Shown here: one piece after another, positions 50,018 to 57,901 of the stretch
Layout of the letters: every line of letters starts with the position of its first letter
Position numbering within the stretch: position 1 is the first letter of the stretch
DNA from: an uncultured Collinsella sp.
Lineage (GTDB): Bacteria > Actinomycetota > Coriobacteriia > Coriobacteriales > Coriobacteriaceae
Reading direction: 5' to 3'
DNA length: 64,000 nt
Assembly: GCA_900542085.1 (NCBI GenBank)
Contig: UQMK01000001.1
Coordinates: forward strand, 62,001 to 126,000
Notes under the pieces: generated by a model
What the model saw: only the letters and a program-made list of their open reading frames with translations
What the model was told of the DNA's origin: nothing
Databases searched by the model: none
Translations under genes and position numbers: made by a program

Positions 50018-52318
50018 ATGGTCAAGCTGTACGAGGACGGCATCTACCTGCGCGGCGGCAGCGAGGTTGTGCCTGTGGCCGAGGCTGCCGAGCGCGGTAT
50101 TACGCAGGCACCCGAGGATGCCAAGCGCGGCACCATCGCGTATTCGATCCTCCAGGCACACAATACGTCCGGCGACCCCGAGGCGCTCAAGATTCGCTTC
50201 GACGCCATGGCGAGCCACGACATTACCTTCGTTGGCATCATCCAGACGGCGCGCGCCTCGGGCATGGAGCAGTTCCCGCTGCCCTACGTGCTCACCAACT
50301 GCCATAACTCGCTGTGCGCCGTGGGCGGCACCATCAACGAGGACGACCACGTCTTTGGCCTCTCGGCGGCCAAGAAGTACGGCGGCATCTTCGTCCCTCC
50401 GCACATCGCCGTCATCCACTCCTTTATGCGTGAGAACTTTGCCGGCTGCGGAAAGATGATCCTGGGTTCCGACTCGCACACCCGCTATGGCGCCCTGGGC
50501 ACCATGGCCGTGGGCGAGGGCGGCGGCGAGCTGGCAAAGCAGCTGCTGCGCGACACCTACGACGTTGCCTATCCCGGCGTCGTCGCCATCTACCTCACGG
50601 GCACCCCGCGCCCCGGCGTCGGCCCGCACGATGTGGCGCTCGCCATCATCCGTGCCGTCTTTGCCAAGGGCTACGTCAAGAACAAGGTCATGGAGTTCGT
50701 GGGCCCGGGTATCGCGAGCATGACGACCGACTACCGCAACGGCGTCGACGTCATGACCACCGAGACCACTTGCCTGTCGAGCATCTGGGCTACCGATGAG
50801 GACACGCACGCGTTTCTGACCATGCACGGCCGCGGCGACGACTACCGCGAGCTCAAGCCCGCTGATGTCGCCTATTACGACGGCTGCGTCGAGGTCGACC
50901 TGTCGAGCATCAAGCCCATGATCGCGCTGCCGTTCCATCCTTCCAACGGCTTTGAGATCGACAAGCTCAACGAGAACCTCGAGGACATCCTGCATGAGGC
51001 CGAGCTCGAGGCCGCCAAGATCGGCGAGGGCAAGACGCACTTTAGCCTGCTCGACAAGATCGTCGACGGCAAGCTGCACGTGCAACAGGGCGTTATCGCC
51101 GGCTGCTCGGGCGGCAATTACGACTCCGTGGTCCAGGCTGCCCGCGTGCTCAAGGGCGCCAACACCGGCTGCGGCGAGTTCTCGCTGTCGGTCTATCCTA
51201 CGAGCCAGCCCGTGGCACTCGAGCTTACGCGCCGCGGCTATATTTACGACCTTATGGAGGCCGGCGCGATTGTGCGCACGGCATTCTGCGGCCCGTGCTT
51301 CGGCGCCGGCGACACGCCTGCCAACAACGGCCTTTCGATCCGCCACACCACGCGCAATTTCCCCAACCGCGAGGGTTCCAAGCCGGGTAATGGCCAGCTG
51401 AGTGCCGTAGCCCTGATGGACGCCCGCTCCATTGCGGCGACGGCTGCCAACGGTGGCGTCCTGACGCCGGCAACCGACCTGCCCGAGGAGACTTGGGACG
51501 AGGCCTGCGAGTACACCTTTGACGACGCCCCGTACAAAAAGCGCGTGTACTGGGGCTTTGGCAAGGCGGAGCCTGCTGACGAGTTGGTCGAAGGCCCCAA
51601 CATCAAGCCGTGGCCCGCGATGGAACCGCTCGGCGACGATATCCTGCTCAAGGTGTGCTCCAAGATCATGGACCCGGTTACCACGACCGACGAGCTCATC
51701 CCCTCGGGCGAGACGAGCTCCTTCCGCTCCAACCCGCTGGGTCTGGCCGAGTTTACGCTCAGCCGCCGCGATCCGGCCTACGTCGGTCGTTCCAAGGAAG
51801 TCGATGCCGTGGAGAAGCGTCGCGTTGCCGGTGAGGCCGCGGGCGACCTGGCGGCGCTCGATGCCGAGCTTGCTGGTGTGTTTGAAGCACTGGCCGGCGC
51901 GGGTGTCGCGGCCGATGCCAAAACGACCGAGTACGGCTCCATGCTCTATGCCAAGAAGCCGGGCGACGGCTCTGCCCGCGAGCAGGCCGCGAGCTGCCAG
52001 CGCGTGATTGGCGGCCTGGCCAACATCGTCCACGAGTACGCCACCAAGCGCTATCGCTCCAACGTGATGAACTGGGGCATGGTGCCCTTCCAGATGGAGG
52101 CCGAGCCCAACTTTGAGGTGGGCGACTACGTCTTTGTGCCGGGTATACGCGCTGCGCTCGATGGCGACCTGAAGGACATTGCCGCCTACGTGGTACGTGC
52201 CGATGGTGCGGTCGAGCAGATTGAGCTCTACATTGCCGATATGACGGCCGAGGAGCGTGCCATCGTCAAGGCCGGCTGCCTGATCAACTACAACAAGTTC
52301 AAGGCCGCTGCCGAGTAA
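50018..52318 (+). CDS. Aconitase-family hydratase (YbhJ-like)
   Basis: 766 residues from ATG 50018 (GGGAG seven bases upstream; starts at 49916, 49973 and 49982 are possible). It resembles E. coli YbhJ more than AcnA/B. Aconitase motifs are present: SLCAVGGT, DSHTRYGALGTMAVGEGG, and the cluster-binding cysteines in VIAGCSGGNYDS and AFCGPCFGAGD. The C-terminal swivel domain has SFRSNPLGLAEFTLSRRDP. It should carry a 4Fe-4S cluster and (de)hydrate a hydroxy-acid; the substrate is unknown. No citrate synthase or isocitrate dehydrogenase is nearby. A hairpin GCCCAAA-TCTT-TTGGGC (49987-50003) precedes the start. Confidence 0.88.
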   Translation: MVKLYEDGIYLRGGSEVVPVAEAAERGITQAPEDAKRGTIAYSILQAHNTSGDPEALKIRFDAMASHDITFVGIIQTARASGMEQFPLPYVLTNCHNSLCAVGGTINEDDHVFGLSAAKKYGGIFVPPHIAVIHSFMRENFAGCGKMILGSDSHTRYGALGTMAVGEGGGELAKQLLRDTYDVAYPGVVAIYLTGTPRPGVGPHDVALAIIRAVFAKGYVKNKVMEFVGPGIASMTTDYRNGVDVMTTETTCLSSIWATDEDTHAFLTMHGRGDDYRELKPADVAYYDGCVEVDLSSIKPMIALPFHPSNGFEIDKLNENLEDILHEAELEAAKIGEGKTHFSLLDKIVDGKLHVQQGVIAGCSGGNYDSVVQAARVLKGANTGCGEFSLSVYPTSQPVALELTRRGYIYDLMEAGAIVRTAFCGPCFGAGDTPANNGLSIRHTTRNFPNREGSKPGNGQLSAVALMDARSIAATAANGGVLTPATDLPEETWDEACEYTFDDAPYKKRVYWGFGKAEPADELVEGPNIKPWPAMEPLGDDILLKVCSKIMDPVTTTDELIPSGETSSFRSNPLGLAEFTLSRRDPAYVGRSKEVDAVEKRRVAGEAAGDLAALDAELAGVFEALAGAGVAADAKTTEYGSMLYAKKPGDGSAREQAASCQRVIGGLANIVHEYATKRYRSNVMNWGMVPFQMEAEPNFEVGDYVFVPGIRAALDGDLKDIAAYVVRADGAVEQIELYIADMTAEERAIVKAGCLINYNKFKAAAE

Positions 52319-52333
52319 CGCACTTAATTGTCC

Positions 52334-52407
52334 GCCCGGGGCTTACCCTTTCCCGCCCGCTCACGCGCTTCGCGAGGGTCGCGTTCGGGAAAGGGTAAGC
52401 CCCGGGC
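52334..52407. repeat. Perfect 22-base inverted repeat
   Basis: The arm beginning GCCCGGGGCTTACCCTTTCC (52334-52355) is exactly complemented at 52386-52407; the loop contains a nested GCGCTTCGCG. It lies 15 bases after the hydratase gene. Confidence 0.9.
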
Positions 52408-52464
52408 TACAGTTCTGCGTTCTCGTTGGGTCTTGAGGGACGCTAATAAATAGACTTGCTTGAT

Positions 52465-52496
52465 GCCGCCTCTGTTAATGGGGCGGCTTCTTTTTG
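52465..52496 (+). terminator. Hairpin with T-tract
   Basis: GCCGCC (52465-52470) and GGCGGC (52482-52487) are followed by TTCTTTTT. Likely terminator of the hydratase gene or remnant of a lost gene. Confidence 0.6.
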
Positions 52497-52500
52497 TCGA

Positions 52501-52538
52501 AAACCGCCACAAAGGGGACAGGCGCCTTTGTGGTGGTC
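52501..52538. repeat. GGGGAC-core palindrome P4
   Basis: AACCGCCACAAAGG-GGACAGGCG-CCTTTGTGGTGGTC. Confidence 0.85.
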
Positions 52539-52546
52539 CGCGGTTT

Positions 52547-52683
52547 GTCTCGTTCTGTAACAGGTAGACCCTTATTTGCCGAGTAGTTGTTACAGATTTA
52601 GATAAACGGGAACTGCTGAACATTTCGTCTCGATCTGTAACATCTGAGGTCCAAAACGGCAGCTAGATGTTACAGATCGAGAT
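52547..52683. repeat. 57-base palindrome array, cluster B (two units)
   Basis: Units 52547-52603 and 52627-52683 with a 23-base spacer. The first unit's 3' arm ends CAGATTTAGAT, the last unit's CAGATCGAGAT, as in clusters A and C. Between P4 and P5, the 473-base gap is almost entirely repeats. Confidence 0.9.
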
Positions 52684-52703
52684 GGTGAACGCCGGGGCCG
52701 AAG

Positions 52704-52738
52704 ATCATCACAAAGGCTCCTGTCCCCTTTGTGGTGGT
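52704..52738. repeat. GGGGAC-core palindrome P5
   Basis: ATCATCACAAAGG-CTCCTGTCC-CCTTTGTGGTGG; here the core is read as GGACAG on the minus strand. Confidence 0.85.
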
Positions 52739-52791
52739 GGGGGCGAGCTCGATGTTGCCGTGCTCGTTGAACGACATTCTAATGAGCGTCT

Positions 52792-53460
52792 CTACAGAAT
52801 TTCATCCGGGCTGGCGGGTTTGGTTGTTTTGGGGATGCCGAGTTTGGATGACGCGAAATCGTCAACATTGTCCTTAATTCCGTCTTTGGTGTAGACAGTG
52901 ACCATATAGGTGCTGTGTCCGAATTCGCCCTTGTCGCGTGTTGCCCAGGCATCCCAGTAGGCGGCCCCGTTTCGCCCTTTGATTTTTCCGACACGGCGGA
53001 GTTCTGTTCGCTTTAATTTCTGGTTGCTATAGATGGTTCGACCGACCTCCTCGGTGAGCCCGCACTGTCCAAGCATCTTGTCGAGGACTTGGTTCATGTG
53101 GCGCTCATCGGTGTTTGGTGCGTAGTCGTAGGCGAGGGTGATGGAGTCAAGGGGCTGGTCGTCGATCAGATAATTCATTGTCTGAGGTTCGAGGCAGAAA
53201 TAAGGAGAGCATCCGTCGACCTTGCCGAGCAACGGTAACTTGGACTGCCAACTTCCGGTGGGAATTGCATATTCGTAGAACACGCCACGGCAGACAAAGG
53301 AGAGCGAGGTGGCACGCGAGCCGGCGTCGATCATCCCGCAAAGATCGAAGGGCGAGGCGATACCAAAAGAAAAGGGCGTGATGACGATAAGGAAGAGCAT
53401 CACGATGGGTATGGCGAGAATGGCGATGACGTTGCGACCGGTGGAATGAGACGGCTTCAT
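52792..53460 (-). CDS. Membrane-anchored protein of unknown function
   Basis: 222 residues. One N-terminal transmembrane helix (VIAILAIPIVMLFLIVITPF, about 12-31) and an outer domain with paired cysteines (FDLCGM / FVCRGV, CSPYFC, LGQCGL). Blocks such as AYWDAWATRDKGEFGHSTYM and VTVYTKDGI suggest a compact beta domain. GAGGAG precedes ATG 53460. No family is recognised. It faces clusters of palindromes at both ends. Confidence 0.6.
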   Translation of the reverse strand: MKPSHSTGRNVIAILAIPIVMLFLIVITPFSFGIASPFDLCGMIDAGSRATSLSFVCRGVFYEYAIPTGSWQSKLPLLGKVDGCSPYFCLEPQTMNYLIDDQPLDSITLAYDYAPNTDERHMNQVLDKMLGQCGLTEEVGRTIYSNQKLKRTELRRVGKIKGRNGAAYWDAWATRDKGEFGHSTYMVTVYTKDGIKDNVDDFASSKLGIPKTTKPASPDEIL

Positions 53461-53567
53461 ATGCGCTCCTCGAGACAAAGAGCTGTTGAGGATAGGCAGA
53501 AATGGATATGTTCAGAGAACAATTCAAGTTTAATCTCATGGCGTGAGATGGTCGACCGTTAGCGTCG

Positions 53568-53606
53568 AAAACCACCACAAAGGTGCCTGTCCCCTTTGTG
53601 GTGGTG
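53568..53606. repeat. GGGGAC-core palindrome P6
   Basis: AAAACCACCACAAAGG-TGCCTGTCC-CCTTTGTGGTGG. Confidence 0.85.
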
Positions 53607-53694
53607 GGGAGCGCGCGGCTTCTTTTGGTAATAGTGTTAGCTGGCGGTATCATTAGTGCAGGTGGCGAAGGTTTGCATTGTGGGGTGTTTTGCC

Positions 53695-54366
53695 GTGAGC
53701 CGTTCTGCCCGTATTGGATTGATTGTCTTGGCGCTTGCGATCGCTGTGGTTGGCGCGGGCGCTGTCGGTATGGCATTTCTACCTGCTGCGGTGACGGAGC
53801 CGGTGGTCAAGCCTGTGACTCAATCTGTCGAACTTCTGACCGGCGACGACAAGCCCGAGGCCATTACCGTTGATTTTGATGAGCAGCCGGCTGTGCTGGG
53901 TATTAGCAATTATCCGCGTATTCAGCTTGGGGCCATGCGCTATACCACGGATACAAGCCTGATCGATAGGGCGTCCGAGCTACTCAAGGGCAAAACATTT
54001 AAGCGTTGGTACGGATATGCGTCCTATCGGGCAAAAGCGAACGACATGGTTGGCGGATGCCACTCTTCCATCGAGCTGGACACTGCAAACGGCGCCAAGT
54101 TATGTGATGTCTCGTACGATCCGGGCTACGAGGGCAATGAGGGTCCGGGCATCTACATCATGGACGGCGATGTCGCCTATGTCATGGAGGGCGACCAGAC
54201 CGAGCTCAACGATTTTATGGGTCAGTGTATCCAAGATGCCTATAAACAGACCTGCTTGCCTGACCCGCAGACTGCACGCGATAGTGGGTCTGCCCGTACA
54301 TGGCTGTTCGAGGATGAGATGCCCTGGACCGTCGAATCGGGAAGTACGGGTTCGGCGAAGGAGTAG
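53695..54366 (+). CDS. Membrane-anchored protein of unknown function
   Basis: 223 residues from GTG 53695 (GGGGTG upstream); a GTG at 53656 is the alternative. A single transmembrane helix (IGLIVLALAIAVVGAGAVGMA) near the N-terminus is followed by an extracytoplasmic part with three or four cysteines (VGGCHSS, KLCDVS, GQCIQD, QTCLPD). Features such as DRASELLKGKTFKRWYGYAS and TELNDFMGQCI loosely recall the small exported protein at 14875. Function unknown; neighbours are repeats and the divergent gene at 53460. Confidence 0.6.
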   Translation: MSRSARIGLIVLALAIAVVGAGAVGMAFLPAAVTEPVVKPVTQSVELLTGDDKPEAITVDFDEQPAVLGISNYPRIQLGAMRYTTDTSLIDRASELLKGKTFKRWYGYASYRAKANDMVGGCHSSIELDTANGAKLCDVSYDPGYEGNEGPGIYIMDGDVAYVMEGDQTELNDFMGQCIQDAYKQTCLPDPQTARDSGSARTWLFEDEMPWTVESGSTGSAKE

Positions 54367-54374
54367 AGACCGCG

Positions 54375-54411
54375 ACCACCACAAAGGTGCCTGTCCTCTT
54401 TGTGGTGGTTT
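54375..54411 (+). repeat. GGGGAC-core palindrome P7
   Basis: ACCACCACAAAGG-TGCCTGTCCT-CTTTGTGGTGGT followed by TTT; nine bases after the preceding stop, so it can act as its terminator. Confidence 0.85.
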
Positions 54412-54418
54412 TCGGTCT

Positions 54419-54636
54419 GTCTCGACTTGTAACATCTTGGCCGCTAAAAGTGGGCTTGGTGTTACAGATTTAGATTTTTGATCCGGGTGTTTTCTGTTCG
54501 TCTCGATTTGTAACAGATAGAGCTCTATTTGCTGACTAGATGTTACAGATTTAGATAAACGGGTGCCGCTGGTCATTTCATCTCGATCTGTAACATCTGG
54601 AGCCGGAAACGGTCGATAGATGTTACAGATCGAGAT
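54419..54636. repeat. 57-base palindrome array, cluster C (three units)
   Basis: Units 54419-54475, 54500-54556 and 54580-54636 with spacers of 24 and 23 bases. The first two units end in CAGATTTAGAT, the last in CAGATCGAGAT. It fills most of the 447-base gap before clpB. Confidence 0.92.
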
Positions 54637-54697
54637 AGTGAGGGGACGAGGCCGCAGCGGGTGAGCGTGCCTGCCCCCTATCTCTTAATCACTCAGA

Positions 54698-54724
54698 AAA
54701 TCTTATATATAGAGACTTAGATTT
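54698..54724 (+). promoter_or_regulatory. Probable HspR operator before clpB
   Basis: AAATCT-N15-AGATTT (54698-54724), same arms and spacer length as the dnaK site. It lies about 90 bases before the start codon. Confidence 0.65.
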
Positions 54725-54813
54725 GTGTATAAGATCGTACAAAGCTGGCAACAATACATCTCGAACAACGTGAAGCCGCCCCGTAGGGCGGCCACCCCAA
54801 GAGAGGTGATTCC

Positions 54814-57441
54814 ATGAGAATCGATAAGCTAGCAATGACGTCGCGCGAGGCGCTGCAGACCGCCATGAGCACGGCTGCCGATGCGCAGGCCGGCGCGGTG
54901 GAGCCGATTCACCTGCTGTCTGCCCTGCTCGGTGCCGGCGAGCGCAATATCTCCGTGATCATCGAGCGCATCGGTGCCGACCCGGCCCAGCTCGCACGCT
55001 CCACGCAGGATGCCATCGACCATGCGCCTAAGGTTTCGGGCGAGGGCCAGCAGATGGGTCTTTCCAATGAGCTCGTCCGCGTCATCGAGAAGGCCGAGAA
55101 GAAGGCCACCAAGATGGGCGACAGCTTTGTGGTGACCGAGCATCTGCTGATGGCACTTGCCGAGGACAAGGGTGAGGCCGGCCGCGTTCTGCGCGACGCC
55201 GGCGTGACCAAGGAGCGCATCGAGCAAGTCTACGAGGAGCTGCGTGGCGATGACCGCGTGACGTCTGCCGAGGACAAGACTCAGTTTGAGGCGCTGGAGC
55301 AGTACGGTCGCAACATCTGCGATCTGGCCCGCGCCGGCAAGCTCGACCCGGTCATCGGCCGTACAGACGAGATCCGCCGTACCATCCAGGTCCTGTCCCG
55401 TCGCACCAAGAACAACCCCGTGCTCATCGGCGAGCCGGGCGTTGGTAAAACGGCTATCGTCGAGGGCATCGCCCAGCGTATCGTGGCCGGCGACGTGCCG
55501 AGCACGCTGCGCGACCGCGACCTCATCGAGCTCGACATGAGCGCGCTGGTCGCCGGCGCCAAGTACCGCGGCGAGTTCGAGGACCGCTTGAAGGCTGTGC
55601 TCAAGGAAGTGCAAAAGTCCGAGGGCAAGGTCATCCTGTTCATTGATGAGCTCCACACCATTGTGGGTGCGGGTGCCACCGAGGGCTCCATGGACGCCGG
55701 CAACATCCTCAAGCCGGCGCTCGCCCGTGGCGACCTGCATGCGATCGGTGCGACCACGCTCGACGAATACCGCAAGTACATCGAGAAGGACGCGGCGCTC
55801 GCCCGTCGTTTCCAGACCGTGATGGTCAGCGAGCCCACCGTCGAGGACACCATTTCGATCCTGCGTGGCTTGAAGGAGAAGTACGAGATCTTCCACGGCG
55901 TGCATATCACCGATAGCGCGCTCGTGGCAGCTGCCGACCTCTCCGATCGCTACATCGCCGACCGTTTCCTGCCCGACAAGGCCATCGACCTGGTCGATGA
56001 GGCGGCAAGCCGCCTGCGCATGGAGCTCGACAGCATGCCGGTCGAGATCGATGCCACCACGCGTCAGCTCACCCAGCTGCAGATCGAGGAGCAGGCGCTC
56101 ATGAAGGAGACCGACGATGCCTCCAAGGAGCGTCTGGAGGCTCTGCGCCAGGAGATTGCCGAGGTCCAGGAAAAACTCAACGTGCAAAAGGCTGGCTGGC
56201 TCAACCAGAAGAACGCCATCGACCACGTGCAGGAGCTCAAGGGCCAGCTTGACGAGGCCAGGAGCGAAGAGGAGCGCGCGACGCGCAACGGCGATTTGGG
56301 TCGTGCGTCCGAGCTGCGCTACTCCGTGATTCCGGGCCTGCAGCAGCAGATTCAGGATTCCGAGGCCGCGCTCGAGGCACAAAAGCAGCAGGACGGCGAG
56401 GGCCTCAACGAGCAGGTGACCTCCGATGAGATCGCCGAGGTCGTGAGCGCCTGGACCGGCGTGCCCGTGTCCAAGATGATGCAGGGCGAGCTCGACAAGC
56501 TCAAGGGCTTGGAGGGTGAGCTGCATAAGCGCGTCATCGGCCAGGACGAGGCCGTCTCCGCCGTCGCCGCAGCCGTGCGCCGCAGCCGTGCGGGCCTCTC
56601 CGATCCGGACAAGCCCATCGGCAGCTTCTTCTTCCTGGGCCCCACCGGCGTGGGCAAGACCGAGCTCGCCAAGGCGCTTGCCGAGTGCCTGTTCGACGAC
56701 GAGCGCGCGCTCGTGCGTATCGACATGTCCGAGTACATGGAGAAGTTCAGCGTCCAGCGTCTGATCGGTGCGCCCCCGGGATACGTGGGCTACGACGAGG
56801 GTGGCCAGCTCACCGAGGCCGTGCGCCGTCGTCCGTACTCCGTGATCTTGCTCGACGAGATGGAGAAGGCTCATCCGGATGTCTTTAACGTGCTGCTGCA
56901 GGTGCTTGACGACGGCCGTCTAACCGATGGTCAGGGTCGCCAGGTGTCCTTCAAGAACACGATTATCATCATGACGTCCAACGTGGGCTCCAAGGCCATC
57001 GCCGAGCTTTCCGGCAAGGACGAGGAGGAGATGCGCCATCAGGTCAACGTGGCCATGGCTCAGACCTTCCGCCCCGAGTTCCTCAACCGTATCGACGATA
57101 TCGTGGTGTTCCATCCGCTCGGCATGGCGCAGATCGAGAAGATCGTCGACATCCAGCTCGCCGACGTCCGCGCGCGTCTGGCCAAGGAGCGCATGACGCT
57201 TGCCATCACCCCGGCGGCCAAGCAGATGCTCGCCGTGGGCGGCCTGGACCCGGTCTTTGGCGCCCGTCCGCTCAAGCGTCTGGTCCAGCGCGAGGTCGTG
57301 GATGCCATCGCCGCCGCTATCATCGACGGCACGGTGCGCGAGGGCGATCAGGTGACGGTCGATGTCGACAAGGACGGCGGCTTTACCGTCGTGTGCGACA
57401 ATACGCCGGCGGCCACCTACGAGGTCCCCGACGCCGAGTAG
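54814..57441 (+). CDS. clpB: Disaggregase ClpB (Hsp104 family)
   Basis: 875 residues. Hexameric AAA+ disaggregase acting with DnaK. Clp_N repeats fill ~1-145; Walker A of NBD1 is GEPGVGKT at residue 206, the coiled middle domain is ~410-530, and Walker A of NBD2 is GPTGVGKT at 609. Walker B (VILFIDELHT, VILLDEMEKAH) and the GYVG pore loop (PPGYVGYDEGG) are intact. AAGAGAGGTG gives the ribosome-binding site. It is monocistronic, under the same operator as dnaK. Confidence 0.98.
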   Translation: MRIDKLAMTSREALQTAMSTAADAQAGAVEPIHLLSALLGAGERNISVIIERIGADPAQLARSTQDAIDHAPKVSGEGQQMGLSNELVRVIEKAEKKATKMGDSFVVTEHLLMALAEDKGEAGRVLRDAGVTKERIEQVYEELRGDDRVTSAEDKTQFEALEQYGRNICDLARAGKLDPVIGRTDEIRRTIQVLSRRTKNNPVLIGEPGVGKTAIVEGIAQRIVAGDVPSTLRDRDLIELDMSALVAGAKYRGEFEDRLKAVLKEVQKSEGKVILFIDELHTIVGAGATEGSMDAGNILKPALARGDLHAIGATTLDEYRKYIEKDAALARRFQTVMVSEPTVEDTISILRGLKEKYEIFHGVHITDSALVAAADLSDRYIADRFLPDKAIDLVDEAASRLRMELDSMPVEIDATTRQLTQLQIEEQALMKETDDASKERLEALRQEIAEVQEKLNVQKAGWLNQKNAIDHVQELKGQLDEARSEEERATRNGDLGRASELRYSVIPGLQQQIQDSEAALEAQKQQDGEGLNEQVTSDEIAEVVSAWTGVPVSKMMQGELDKLKGLEGELHKRVIGQDEAVSAVAAAVRRSRAGLSDPDKPIGSFFFLGPTGVGKTELAKALAECLFDDERALVRIDMSEYMEKFSVQRLIGAPPGYVGYDEGGQLTEAVRRRPYSVILLDEMEKAHPDVFNVLLQVLDDGRLTDGQGRQVSFKNTIIIMTSNVGSKAIAELSGKDEEEMRHQVNVAMAQTFRPEFLNRIDDIVVFHPLGMAQIEKIVDIQLADVRARLAKERMTLAITPAAKQMLAVGGLDPVFGARPLKRLVQREVVDAIAAAIIDGTVREGDQVTVDVDKDGGFTVVCDNTPAATYEVPDAE

Positions 57442-57484
57442 ATTTTGGGCCATGCCTTAAAATCTGCCTTTTGAGCCGAACGCC

Positions 57485-57522
57485 AAGGGCGGCGGATCCG
57501 ATTGGGTCCGCTGCCCTTTTTC
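57485..57522 (+). terminator. Terminator of clpB
   Basis: AAGGGCGGCGGATC and GGGTCCGCTGCCCTT pair around a short loop; TTTTT follows at about 57517-57521. Confidence 0.8.
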
Positions 57523-57573
57523 GTGCGACAATCGATGGTGTTGAACGTGAGCACATGGCAAGGAGCTATGCAG

Positions 57574-57768
57574 ATGAAAGACGAGAACAAGACGAACGCA
57601 CCGGTGGCTGAGGCGGCGCCCGCCGCACCGAAGACTCCGCCTAAACCGGCGCCCAAGCCGCGCGACCCCTATATCCGTGCCGAGAACGAGGACGATGACG
57701 GTTACGATCCCTACAGCGATCGCCGCCCCGAGCGCGAGCCAATGTTCGAAGCCGATCCGTGGCGCTGA
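57574..57768 (+). CDS. Small acidic, proline-rich protein, unknown
   Basis: 64 residues with no hydrophobic segment: an Ala/Pro/Lys half (APVAEAAPAAPKTPPKPAPK) and an acidic half (ENEDDDGYDPYSDRRPERE). AGGAG lies eight bases before ATG 57574. It looks disordered. The reading frame is open and has its own site, but expression is not proven. Confidence 0.5.
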   Translation: MKDENKTNAPVAEAAPAAPKTPPKPAPKPRDPYIRAENEDDDGYDPYSDRRPEREPMFEADPWR

Positions 57769-57792
57769 GTGCCACCCAAAAGGTCACCAATA

Positions 57793-57859
57793 AGTTGCGG
57801 TGAAATAGGGACTGTTTTGCGGTTTGACCAGCAAAAACAGTCCCTATTTCACCGCAACT
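57793..57859. repeat. 28-base inverted repeat with AATAGGGACTG
   Basis: AGTTGCGGTGAAATAGGGAC (57793 on) through ACTGTTTTGC is mirrored at 57831-57859 with a single-base length difference; the loop is GGTTTGACCA. GGGAC lies in the stem rather than the loop. Confidence 0.85.
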
Positions 57860-57901
57860 GCGTAGGGGGATGTGGGTGTTGGGCGGCTGTCTTCGGGCCG
57901 G

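Noticed and set aside
49952..52033. 693-codon minus-strand frame over the hydratase
   Set aside because: Antisense to a complete aconitase-family gene; composition typical of a codon-bias shadow.
52547..54636. Reading the 57-base units with 23-24-base spacers as a CRISPR array
   Set aside because: Units are palindromes with variable centres and only two or three in a row; spacers are shorter than typical and partly similar (AAACGGG...CATTTC) to each other; no cas genes.
54829..56874. 681-codon minus-strand frame over clpB
   Set aside because: Antisense to ClpB, which has both Walker sites.
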